Source: an uncultured Porphyromonadaceae bacterium (GTDB lineage: Bacteria > Bacteroidota > Bacteroidia > Bacteroidales > Muribaculaceae). Taken from it: DNA of 20,107 bases. The position numbers were made by a program, and so were the translations under genes. Positions 1 through 6,669 of the stretch are shown piece after piece. The stretch's first letter is position 1, and each line of letters opens with the position of its first letter. The stretch is taken from contig USMC01000047.1 of assembly GCA_900555715.1 (NCBI GenBank), positions 1 through 20,107 of the forward strand. The letters are read 5' to 3'. The notes below the pieces were generated by a model, which saw only the letters and a list, made by a program, of their open reading frames with translations, was not told the origin of the DNA and searched no databases.

Positions 1-4
1 CGAT

Positions 5-37
5 GCAAAGTTAGCCACTTTTCGCGTCCCGACCAAA
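5..37 (-). promoter_or_regulatory. Predicted Bacteroidetes-type promoter reading out of the left edge
   Basis: On the minus strand a TTTGG box (33-37) is followed by a 19-bp spacer and TAACTTTGC (5-13), an exact match to the TAnnTTTG -7 element of Bacteroidetes promoters with the usual spacing. It would start transcription at or beyond the left edge, so its gene lies outside the window. The call rests on motif and spacing only. Confidence 0.55.
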
Positions 38-98
38 TTTTGACGGCACTTTTTTCTCAAATTTTTTATTAAAGGCTATAATGTGCTGTCATGCAAAA

Positions 99-716
99 TT
101 ATACGTTTTTGACCGGACGTTCGAGGATGCCTGACGCAAGCGTGTCGGCGGCGTGGATGAGGTTCTGAAGCGGGGTGAGCTTGCCTGCCTGACGGTAGAA
201 TCTCTCGTCGTCGCGGTTGAGATTCCAGGGTCCCATGTGCCAGCGGATAGCATATATCTCTTCATCGGTGAGGTCGAGACCGGACTGCAGCAGGAGTATG
301 ACAGATTTTTCGCCATGTCCTACGGGAAAGTTTTCGTCGTGTATCTCGTATGCTTCCACGTCTTCGTAGATGCCGATCTCGTTACGGCGCTTTTTGTTGA
401 CAAGCTGGTAGAAGTCGGCTTTGCATACGTCGTGGAGCAGGGCAGCGACAGCTATGCTGTCGGGCTTGAGTTCTGCTTCCAGATCGGGGCGCATGGCTGT
501 CATGGCGGAGCGGATTGCCATAGCGGCGTCGTAGACATTCAGCGAGTGTTCTACAAGACCTCCGGGATATGCCCCGTGTCCCTGGGCGGAAGCCGGTGCG
601 GTGAAGAAGCCCCAGCTGTCGAGGTCTTCGATGACGTATTCGATGTTTTCGCGCTTTGTGTCGCGCAGGAGTGAGCAGAAGCGCTCGCGTGATTTGCTGT
701 TTTGTGGAGTTGTCAT
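99..716 (-). CDS. HD-domain phosphohydrolase-like protein
   Basis: This 205-residue protein belongs to the HD superfamily of metal-dependent phosphohydrolases. The metal ligands are visible in order: His57 (VEHSLN), the His95-Asp96 doublet (LLHDVCKAD), His134 (GHGEKS), His160 (RWHMG) and Asp191 (HAADTLA). No second domain, signal peptide or membrane segment is seen, so it should be cytoplasmic; the substrate (nucleotide, cyclic nucleotide or RNA end) cannot be told. A longer reading starts at 812, but its first 32 codons lie inside the 3' end of the cardiolipin synthase gene and do not look like HD protein. The ATG at 716 lies 2 bp after the cls stop, which is typical of a translationally coupled pair. 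The product is therefore probably made together with cls. No terminator was recognised after it. Confidence 0.82.
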   Translation of the reverse strand: MTTPQNSKSRERFCSLLRDTKRENIEYVIEDLDSWGFFTAPASAQGHGAYPGGLVEHSLNVYDAAMAIRSAMTAMRPDLEAELKPDSIAVAALLHDVCKADFYQLVNKKRRNEIGIYEDVEAYEIHDENFPVGHGEKSVILLLQSGLDLTDEEIYAIRWHMGPWNLNRDDERFYRQAGKLTPLQNLIHAADTLASGILERPVKNV

Positions 717-718
717 GT

Positions 719-2188
719 TCAGAGTATTGGGCTGAGCAACCGCAGAAGCGATTCGGAGATTCGGCGGAATAGTCCCCTGTGGCGCCATTTGGCGGGAAGA
801 ACGCGTGTGCATTGCTTGAGATCGTTGTTGAACGTTTCGAGCATTGCGGCGTTGAGTTCCCGGCTGTAAAAGAATAGGTTGGCTTCGAAGTTATAGTCGA
901 AGCTGCGGAAATCGAAGTTTGTGGAGCCTATGCTCACGAGTTCGTCGTCGATGAGCAAGGTCTTGGAATGAAGCATGCCTGCCTCGTAGAAGTAGATTTT
1001 GATGCCTGCACGCAGACATTCCGAGATATACGATGCCGAGGCATAGGTGAGCATCACGGAATCGCTGCGGCGCGGTATCATTATCCTTACGTCAATGTGT
1101 GCGAGCGCCGATGCCTGAAGTGCCTTGAGGAGAGACTCGGTAGGCAGGAAGTAGGGCGTCTGTATATATACCCTGCGGGAGGCACAGGCGATAGCTTTAT
1201 TGAAGGCAAGAGCGATATTAGACCACTGGGATGTCGGACCGGAGGTGAGCAGCTGGATGCCCACACCGTCGACTTTTCCCGGAAGAGTTCCGAAGCCGGC
1301 GGTATGCCGCGGCGCAAGGTCTTTGATAAGCTCTCCGCCGGTGAAGTTCCAGTCGATAGCGAAAGAGTACTGCATGGCGCTCACTATCGGTCCGGTGACG
1401 CGTGTGTGCGTGTCGCGCCAGGAGGCGAATTTCTTGCCGCCGTCGATGTAGCGGTCGGCGATATTCATGCCGCCGATATAGCCGACAGTGTCGTCGATTA
1501 TGCACATCTTGCGGTGGTTGCGCCAGTTGATGCGCGTGCCCAATTGAGGAAACGAAACCTTGAAGAAGGGCTGTGCGTCAACGCCATTTTCTTTCAGCCG
1601 GCGGAAGAAACGTGTTGGTACATGAAGAGAACCGACGTGGTCGTAGATAAGCCGCACTTTCACGCCGTTTCTCGCCTTGTCGATTAAAATATCCGCTATC
1701 TCGCGCCCTATGCCGTCGTCTTCTATGATATAGTACTGGATGTTGATGGACGACTGGGCTCTTTGCAGATCTTCTTTAAAGGCTCTGAATTTGTCGCTGC
1801 CGTTAAAGAAGACATTGACGGTGTTTCCGGGGTAGAATTGCGCTCCAGCGAGAGACCGACCGAGGATTATCTGCTGTATGGAACCGCTTTCGAGGCTGAG
1901 AGCACGCGGATCGACGTTGCTTCGCGGGCTACTGCGCTTTAGTTTCCGCCGGTTGCGCCTGGAAATCATGCGTTTGTTCTTGATGCTCCGTCCGAAGAAA
2001 AGGTAGAGTATCAGACCTACAACCGGCAGCAACAGAAGGACGGTTACCCACGAGAGCGATTTGACGGGGTTGCGGTTCTCAAGAAGGATGATGAAGATTA
2101 TGATGATTGTCGAGCACACGGCAATTGCGGCGAATATGGTATATATCCAGTCGTAATTGATGATAATGTTCAGTGTCTCGACGCTCAT
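719..2188 (-). CDS. cls: Cardiolipin synthase (phospholipase D family)
   Basis: The enzyme condenses phosphatidylglycerol (or a related phospholipid) into cardiolipin at the inner membrane. Two hydrophobic segments at the N terminus (about residues 13-36 and 44-66) match the membrane anchor of bacterial ClsA-type enzymes. Two complete HKD phosphodiesterase motifs follow: H225-x-K227-x4-D232 (HRKMCIIDD) and H407-x-K409-x4-D414 (HSKTLLIDD), each followed by the usual Gly-Ser/Gly-Asn stretch. At 489 residues it has the normal family length. The ATG at 2188 is only 17 bp past the T-tract of a strong terminator (2203-2246), and I see no consensus promoter in that gap. It may depend on readthrough from the upstream gene or on a promoter I do not recognise. 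It is followed 2 bp later by an HD-domain gene. Confidence 0.93.
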   Translation of the reverse strand: MSVETLNIIINYDWIYTIFAAIAVCSTIIIIFIILLENRNPVKSLSWVTVLLLLPVVGLILYLFFGRSIKNKRMISRRNRRKLKRSSPRSNVDPRALSLESGSIQQIILGRSLAGAQFYPGNTVNVFFNGSDKFRAFKEDLQRAQSSINIQYYIIEDDGIGREIADILIDKARNGVKVRLIYDHVGSLHVPTRFFRRLKENGVDAQPFFKVSFPQLGTRINWRNHRKMCIIDDTVGYIGGMNIADRYIDGGKKFASWRDTHTRVTGPIVSAMQYSFAIDWNFTGGELIKDLAPRHTAGFGTLPGKVDGVGIQLLTSGPTSQWSNIALAFNKAIACASRRVYIQTPYFLPTESLLKALQASALAHIDVRIMIPRRSDSVMLTYASASYISECLRAGIKIYFYEAGMLHSKTLLIDDELVSIGSTNFDFRSFDYNFEANLFFYSRELNAAMLETFNNDLKQCTRVLPAKWRHRGLFRRISESLLRLLSPIL

Positions 2189-2202
2189 ATATTGAGAAGT
2201 TT

Positions 2203-2246
2203 GTTAAAAAGCCCGGCGACAGGGTCGTAGATCCCGGCGTCGGGCT
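2203..2246 (-). terminator. Rho-independent terminator after the pRiA4b ORF3-like gene
   Basis: On the minus strand, an imperfect GC-rich stem built from AGCCCGACGCCGGG and its partner (2210-2246, loop around 2224-2231) is followed directly by TTTTTAACAA. It lies 35 bp after the stop at 2282 and 17 bp before the cls start codon. Its stem core (GCCCG-CG) resembles the terminator after tonB at 2963-2992. Confidence 0.75.
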
Positions 2247-2281
2247 GTGATGATTGTCAACAGGAATCTCAGGCGAGCCTC

Positions 2282-2836
2282 TTATTCATCAAAGGTCATT
2301 TCGTCGAAGCCCTGTGCGTCGAATTCGTCGTCGTTAAATCCATCCTGTCCGTAGAAATCTTCGTCGAGATCGCTTGCCGTGACAGCACTGTTGGCTTTAG
2401 CGTCGATCTTTGCATCGAATTCGTTGAGATCGACGAATTCGGGTGGTGCCTGACCGATAGAAAGCGAGCATACAGGTTCGAGAAGTGTCTTTCCGGTAAC
2501 CATTTCGGTCATCTCGATGAAAAAGGCACGTTCGGTGAGATAGTCGAAAACATATAGAAGCTTCTGACCTTCGTCGTCGATGAAGTCGCCGAGGACCGAC
2601 TCGTCCATCAGCCATACTTCCTGGTCCGGTTCTGTGTCCATGTCCTCAGACGTGATTTCTTTTTCCTTTTCCCAGTTGCGGTCGCACAGGAAGAAGGAAC
2701 TCATCTGATTCTTATCGTAGCTCACAGATTCGCAGATAGCTTTCTTAAAGTCAAGAAACGTTGCGGAAGCGTCGATTTTGATTTCGCGCTTAAAATGTTC
2801 GGCTTCGTCTGATACTATTCGAAAAGTAAATATCAT
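2282..2836 (-). CDS. IS1096/pRiA4b ORF3-like acidic protein
   Basis: This 184-residue protein resembles the plasmid pRiA4b ORF-3 family (sometimes named IS1096 passenger TnpR-like), which is common in Bacteroidales chromosomes and whose function is unknown. The N-terminal half reads like the family fold: a short strand (MIFTFRIV), a helix (FLDFKKAICES), the FFLCDRNW strand and a YVFDYL segment near residue 95. The last 45 residues or so are strongly acidic, rich in Asp, Glu and Phe (for example DEDFYGQDGFNDDEFD), and look disordered. There are no membrane segments. Despite the family name, no transposase or insertion-sequence end is present nearby. It seems to be a single-gene unit with a promoter at 2890-2921 and a terminator at 2203-2246. 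The family call is fairly good; no role can be given. Confidence 0.75.
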   Translation of the reverse strand: MIFTFRIVSDEAEHFKREIKIDASATFLDFKKAICESVSYDKNQMSSFFLCDRNWEKEKEITSEDMDTEPDQEVWLMDESVLGDFIDDEGQKLLYVFDYLTERAFFIEMTEMVTGKTLLEPVCSLSIGQAPPEFVDLNEFDAKIDAKANSAVTASDLDEDFYGQDGFNDDEFDAQGFDEMTFDE

Positions 2837-2889
2837 AAAGTAGATTCAATAAGTTCTTTGAACAAATTTGTCTGAATTATTTTACTCTG

Positions 2890-2921
2890 CAAATTTATCA
2901 ACAATAAGATGAATGTTGCAA
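2890..2921 (-). promoter_or_regulatory. Predicted promoter of the pRiA4b ORF3-like gene
   Basis: On the minus strand, TAAATTTG (2890-2897) exactly matches the TAnnTTTG -7 element. A TTG (2919-2921, in CTTGC) stands 21 bp upstream as the -33 element. The expected start near 2883 gives a leader of about 45 nt to the ATG at 2836. Confidence 0.55.
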
Positions 2922-2962
2922 GAAAATACACGAAAAAATTTCAAGAAAATTGTTCTGCGACG

Positions 2963-2992
2963 AAAAAGCCCGACGCTGTCGCGCCGGGCCTT
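2963..2992 (-). terminator. Rho-independent terminator after tonB
   Basis: The minus strand shows a stem of GCCCGGCGC and GCGTCGGGC (2968-2989, one A-C mismatch) with a GACA loop, followed by TTTTT (2963-2967). It begins about 30 bp after the tonB stop and ends the exbB-exbD-exbD-tonB unit. Confidence 0.78.
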
Positions 2993-3019
2993 TGCGGGTA
3001 TGGAATTCAAAAGCGAATT

Positions 3020-3865
3020 CTACTGGAGTTTGAAGGTTACGGGGAGGGTGTAGGTTACCTTTACGGGCTGACCGTTGTTACGACCGGGTACCCAGTTGGG
3101 CATTGCCTTTACAACGCGGAGTGCTTCCTTGTCGAGGGCGGGGTGACGGGGGCGGACAACGCGAACGTTGGTGATGCTGCCGTCTTTGCCTACGACGAAT
3201 TCTACTACTACGCGACCCTGAACACCTTCTTCAGAAGCAGCCGAAGGATAGACGATGTTGTCGCCGAGCCATTTGTACATGGCAGCTTCACCACCGGGGA
3301 ACTCAGGCTTCTGTTCTACCATAGCGATGCTGACGGGTTCGTCCTCGACAACAGGTGCTACGATGACTTCTTCCTTAACGATGACCTTGTTAAGGTCATT
3401 GGTACCTTCGGTGATATCCACAGCGCCGAGAGCAGCTTCGTTCTCAAGGACTTCGTCGGTGTTCTTCACCTGCTTTTCCTCTTCGATCTTATCGTCCTCC
3501 ACGATGAGGAGGTCGGTAACCTGCTGCTGGTTGGCAACTTCTTCCGGAGCTATGATCTCTTCGGGTTCTTCGGGCATTACGAACTGCTCTTCTTCCTCTT
3601 CCTCGATTTCCTCAGGCACTTCATAAGAAACCACTTCCTGAACGGTAGAGGTAACAGTGGTGTCTTCGGCTTTGGAGAATACTCCGTTGACAGAGAGGAT
3701 GAGAAGCACAACGACAATCGCGAGCGATATAATCACCCAGAACACGGCTTTTGTGTGGCGTGCCGTGGAACCTGCGCGCATTGTATAGGCGCCGAATTCC
3801 TTGTTCTTGCCTTCAAATACGATGTCGCGCCACTCTCTTGAATTAAGATCTACGTCTTTTGCCAT
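3020..3865 (-). CDS. tonB: TonB-type energy transducer
   Basis: TonB carries proton-motive energy from the ExbB/ExbD motor in the inner membrane to TonB-dependent receptors in the outer membrane. Residues 1-39 are cytoplasmic, a single transmembrane helix runs about 40-59, a long periplasmic linker follows, and residues about 183-281 form the TonB C-terminal domain. That domain has the Bacteroidetes signature KPEFPGGE (186-193), then GRVVVEFVVGKDG and a final strand ending VTFKLQ. The linker is unusual: instead of Pro-Lys repeats it is strongly acidic, with a run of Glu near residues 85-93 and more Glu-Pro stretches up to about 110. The start lies 12 bp after the stop of the second exbD gene, and a terminator follows the gene, so it is the last gene of the four-gene operon. 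Confidence 0.93.
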   Translation of the reverse strand: MAKDVDLNSREWRDIVFEGKNKEFGAYTMRAGSTARHTKAVFWVIISLAIVVVLLILSVNGVFSKAEDTTVTSTVQEVVSYEVPEEIEEEEEEQFVMPEEPEEIIAPEEVANQQQVTDLLIVEDDKIEEEKQVKNTDEVLENEAALGAVDITEGTNDLNKVIVKEEVIVAPVVEDEPVSIAMVEQKPEFPGGEAAMYKWLGDNIVYPSAASEEGVQGRVVVEFVVGKDGSITNVRVVRPRHPALDKEALRVVKAMPNWVPGRNNGQPVKVTYTLPVTFKLQ

Positions 3866-3877
3866 AATAATCTATGT

Positions 3878-4660
3878 TTAAGGGTTGGGTGCGCTTTCCT
3901 CGGCGGGAGCCTGTGCGGCTACAGCGTTGGCACGTACTAAAGGTTTGATGATTTTCTGTCCGTGAGTCTGCTCGTAGTGCTGGAGCAGGAGAGTGTCGGT
4001 GTGAGTAGGAAGCTCGATGCTGTAACGTGAAATCTGGTTGATGTTCATTTCGTCGATAGCATTGATGAGACCTTCATAAGTGGTGTTGGGACCGGGTTTG
4101 ATCACAACAACAGGGCGAGTCTTGAGAGAGTCGGAGGCATTTTTCTTAGCCTTTTCCTGGAACTCTTCCTTGGTGATTTCCTTGTTTTTCCACTGCTCTT
4201 TGAGCTTGGCGTACTCAGCCATAACTTCCTTGTTCTTGTCGAACAGGATTTTGCGGATACCTTGTGCTTCGTGGTTCACGTTGCCCTTGAATTCAACTTC
4301 CTGAAGATATTTGGGATTAGTGAACGTTGTGTCGGCAATACCTTCATAGTAGTAGATTCTGTGAAGAGTCTTGCCTGTCTCAGCGTCTATGGCGGGCTTG
4401 TCGCCGTCGTAGTCGGTATCGAGGATCATTGTGATTGCCTCCGACTGCTTTGCCTGGCTCTGCTGTTCCTTCTTGACATCTTCGTTAGTCGGAAGAATGA
4501 TCTGCAGCGTCTGGCTCTTGATCATGGTCGTACAGAGCATGAAGAAGGTAATCAGAAGCATGTTCATATCCACCATGGGAGTAAAGTCCACACGGATGGT
4601 CATCTTTTTCTGGGCGCCTTTTTTCTTTTTGCCGCCACCGGATTCTTCTATCTGTGCCAT
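3878..4660 (-). CDS. exbD: ExbD/TolR family protein, second copy
   Basis: A 260-residue ExbD-type subunit of the proton-driven TonB motor. A Lys-rich cytoplasmic tail leads into the single transmembrane helix (about 29-45), which keeps the proton-carrying Asp, here Asp31 in VDMNMLLITFF. The periplasmic part is about 215 residues, roughly twice that of E. coli ExbD (about 140 in total). The extra length includes a highly charged, helical, probably coiled-coil stretch at about 140-176 before the usual ExbD ending (VVVIKPGPNTTYEGLINAIDE). It starts 9 bp after the stop of the first exbD gene. The two copies share the helix layout but differ greatly elsewhere, so they are old paralogues and not a recent duplication. 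Confidence 0.9.
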   Translation of the reverse strand: MAQIEESGGGKKKKGAQKKMTIRVDFTPMVDMNMLLITFFMLCTTMIKSQTLQIILPTNEDVKKEQQSQAKQSEAITMILDTDYDGDKPAIDAETGKTLHRIYYYEGIADTTFTNPKYLQEVEFKGNVNHEAQGIRKILFDKNKEVMAEYAKLKEQWKNKEITKEEFQEKAKKNASDSLKTRPVVVIKPGPNTTYEGLINAIDEMNINQISRYSIELPTHTDTLLLQHYEQTHGQKIIKPLVRANAVAAQAPAEESAPNP

Positions 4661-4669
4661 AACTTTACA

Positions 4670-5485
4670 TTACGATGGTTCATTTTCTGATTTAAGTGCG
4701 GTCATCAGGCTGAACTTGTTCAGTTTCATAGTCTGAAGGTTGTCGAAGATGAGCTGCACTGTAGTGAAGGGGGTATCCTTGTCGGCTTTGACAGCGATGC
4801 CTTGTCCTTTACGCATGAGAGCGGTGTAGAGGTTGCTGAGCTGTGTCTTCTGCTCGGGGGTGATGTCCGGGTCGTTGAGCTGGTCGTTGTTGATTTTCTG
4901 AGCAACGTCGTAGATGGCTTTGAGCCATACCTGGAAATCGTTGAGCTGACCGTTGCGGTCTTTGTTGCCGTTGATAGGTATACCTACTCTTGGGTCCTGA
5001 AGGTCGCCGAGCAGTTTGTCGCGCTCGGTGATCGACATCGAGAGTACATTGGGGAGCTCTCTGAAAGGCACACCCATCATGTTGGTTGTGCGGAAAGCTT
5101 CCTTCTGTGCCTCGTTGAGGGCGATAGTGTTGTTCTTATGCAATCCGTTATAGGTGGCGATAGCGTCGTCGAGAATCATGCCGCGGATTTTTTCGCTGGA
5201 CAGTGTCGAGTCGGCGTCACCTGTGAACGAAAGGAAGATTTTACCTTCGGTCACGGTCGGGTCCTGAAGCTTGCCGGATTTGTCGGCGGAGGACACGAGA
5301 ACCGTTACCACGTTGTTCATCGGCACCTTTTCTTCCGATACGGAAGAAGGAGTGTACACGATGGTCGGTTCCTTCTGTAAGAAGGTTGAAGTCAACATGA
5401 AGAAAGTAAGCAAAAGAACAGTCACGTCGCTCATCGCCGTCATGTCGATGAAGGTACTTTTCTTTTTAATTTTTACTTTTCCCAT
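4670..5485 (-). CDS. exbD: ExbD/TolR family protein, first copy
   Basis: A 271-residue ExbD-type subunit, placed directly after exbB. The short basic tail (MGKVKIKKKSTF) is followed by a transmembrane helix containing the conserved proton-relay Asp20 (MSDVTVLLLTFFML). The periplasmic domain is much longer than in proteobacterial ExbD and holds extra segments at about 140-220 (GVPFRELPNVLSM, then a charged helical part) before a C-terminal motif typical of the family (GIAVKADKDTPFTTVQLIFD). Bacteroidetes commonly carry two exbD genes in tandem, and both Asp residues are intact here, so both could sit in the same channel. The gap to exbB is 49 bp and contains no promoter match I could see. Confidence 0.9.
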   Translation of the reverse strand: MGKVKIKKKSTFIDMTAMSDVTVLLLTFFMLTSTFLQKEPTIVYTPSSVSEEKVPMNNVVTVLVSSADKSGKLQDPTVTEGKIFLSFTGDADSTLSSEKIRGMILDDAIATYNGLHKNNTIALNEAQKEAFRTTNMMGVPFRELPNVLSMSITERDKLLGDLQDPRVGIPINGNKDRNGQLNDFQVWLKAIYDVAQKINNDQLNDPDITPEQKTQLSNLYTALMRKGQGIAVKADKDTPFTTVQLIFDNLQTMKLNKFSLMTALKSENEPS

Positions 5486-5534
5486 ATTTACCTGTCTTTG
5501 TTCTTGTTATTATTTAAAACCGGATAAATAGGGA

Positions 5535-6350
5535 TTAGTGGGTAGCGGTGAATGTCTGCACAATCGAGAAACCGATTTCGTCGATAGCGTAGGTCAGTGT
5601 ATCGATCTTGTTGGTGTAGTAGTTGTAGAAGATTACAGCGAATGCACCGGTTGCGATACCGAAGGCGGTGTTGATAAGTGCCTCAGAAATACCGGTCGAG
5701 AGTTCTGTCGAGTCAGGAGCACCAGACTGTGAAAGAGCCTGGAAGGACTTGATCATACCCATTACAGTACCGAGAAGACCGACGAGAGTACCGAGGGTTG
5801 TCATGGTAGCGAGGATGGGGAGGTTCTGCTGGAGGCTGGGCATTTCGAGAGCTGTTGCTTCTTCAACCTGCTTCTGGAGGTTGGCTACTTTCTGCTCTTT
5901 GCTGAGAGTGGTGTTTTTGTCCATTTCTTCGTAGCGGATGAGAGCGGAATCAACAACGGCAGCTACAGAACCTTTCTGCTTTGCGCAGAGGGCGCGGGCG
6001 CCGGCGATGTCGTTTTTCTCAAGGCATACTTTGACAGCTGCGACAAATTTGGCAATGTTGCCTTTGCCTTTTGCTGCGCTGAGGGCGATACCGCGCTCAA
6101 CAGCGAGAACGATTACAGTAAGGAAGAGGGTCTGGAGAACAGGGACGATGAAACCGCCCTTGTAGACAGTGCCCCAGAGGTTCTGCGGGTGACCGTCTTC
6201 GTCGAAGTGCATGTCGTTACCGAACCAGAAGATGAAAAGGCTTACTGCAACGATAGCGCAGATTACAATTACCCATGCGGCGTTTTTGATGCCGGGAGCA
6301 TTCTTTTTAGCACTGGCCTTTGCCTGTGCTGTAGGCTTTTGAGCTTCCAT
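5535..6350 (-). CDS. exbB: MotA/TolQ/ExbB proton channel protein
   Basis: ExbB is the polytopic scaffold of the motor that energises TonB. The 271-residue protein has an N-terminal Ala/Lys-rich tail, a first membrane helix at about 24-44 (WVIVICAIVAVSLFIFW), a second at about 67-86, a cytoplasmic helical domain, and then the diagnostic pair of long helices. The first of the pair contains LPILATMTTLGTLVGLLGTV and the second GISEALINTAFGIATGA; these line the proton path in ExbB/TolQ/MotA. It is the first gene of the exbB-exbD-exbD-tonB operon and is preceded by a leader of about 170 nt from a consensus promoter at 6527-6558. The presence of tonB at the end of the operon favours ExbB over TolQ. 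Confidence 0.93.
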   Translation of the reverse strand: MEAQKPTAQAKASAKKNAPGIKNAAWVIVICAIVAVSLFIFWFGNDMHFDEDGHPQNLWGTVYKGGFIVPVLQTLFLTVIVLAVERGIALSAAKGKGNIAKFVAAVKVCLEKNDIAGARALCAKQKGSVAAVVDSALIRYEEMDKNTTLSKEQKVANLQKQVEEATALEMPSLQQNLPILATMTTLGTLVGLLGTVMGMIKSFQALSQSGAPDSTELSTGISEALINTAFGIATGAFAVIFYNYYTNKIDTLTYAIDEIGFSIVQTFTATH

Positions 6351-6669
6351 AATTTGTTTAAAATGTACTGAAATTAAAAATGTATTGGTTAATGTAATAA
6401 AGATAATTTATCTGTGGAGCGGAGCAGCGTCGGGGAAGCTGTCCGGGAGTGTTGTCAGTGTTTATGTCGTATAGCTTTTTGTACATTTAAGGTGAATAAA
6501 ATGTGTGTTTATTATATAACGCTAATGCAAAATTAACTTATACTTTTCATCCCGCAAAATATTTTTCTGTGTTTTTTGACACCTGAGGCGCTTTTAATGT
6601 ATTTTCGTGCGACAGTCTTGATTTTGCGTTAAATCATATTAAAGAAGATAAAAATGTTACATCTATGTT
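6351..6669. other. 319-bp non-coding region: exbB leader and glycosyltransferase 3' region
   Basis: No coding sequence is supported here. It is AT-rich and holds the predicted exbB promoter (6527-6558) and its leader. In the leader, minus-strand RNA could form a bulged stem (arms 6421-6428 and 6438-6444), and a perfect 13-bp inverted repeat (AGATAA-T-TTATCT) lies at 6401-6413, about 50 nt before the exbB ATG. No convincing rho-independent terminator is visible after the glycosyltransferase stop at 6670, so transcription from the upstream operon may end by another route or run into exbB. Confidence 0.6.
6527..6558 (-). promoter_or_regulatory. Predicted promoter of exbB-exbD-exbD-tonB
   Basis: The minus strand carries TTTG (6555-6558), a 19-bp spacer and TAATTTTGC (6527-6535). 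This is an exact TAnnTTTG element with canonical spacing. The expected start near 6520 gives a leader of about 170 nt to the exbB ATG at 6350, long enough for regulation in the untranslated region. Confidence 0.65.

Noticed and set aside
717..812. Upstream start that would lengthen the HD protein by 32 residues
   Set aside because: The extra codons lie in another frame of the cls 3' end, and the ATG at 716 gives a normal 2-bp gene spacing.
968..1687. 239-codon plus-strand open frame
   Set aside because: It is antisense to the cardiolipin synthase, including both HKD motif regions, which are intact on the minus strand.
2282..2836. Insertion sequence remnant suggested by the IS1096-type family name
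   Set aside because: No transposase, terminal inverted repeats or target duplication are seen; the gene has its own promoter and terminator and looks chromosomal.
2909..3841. 310-codon plus-strand open frame
   Set aside because: It is antisense to almost all of tonB, starts within the tonB terminator region, and its Phe/Asp/Leu runs mirror the acidic codons of the TonB linker.
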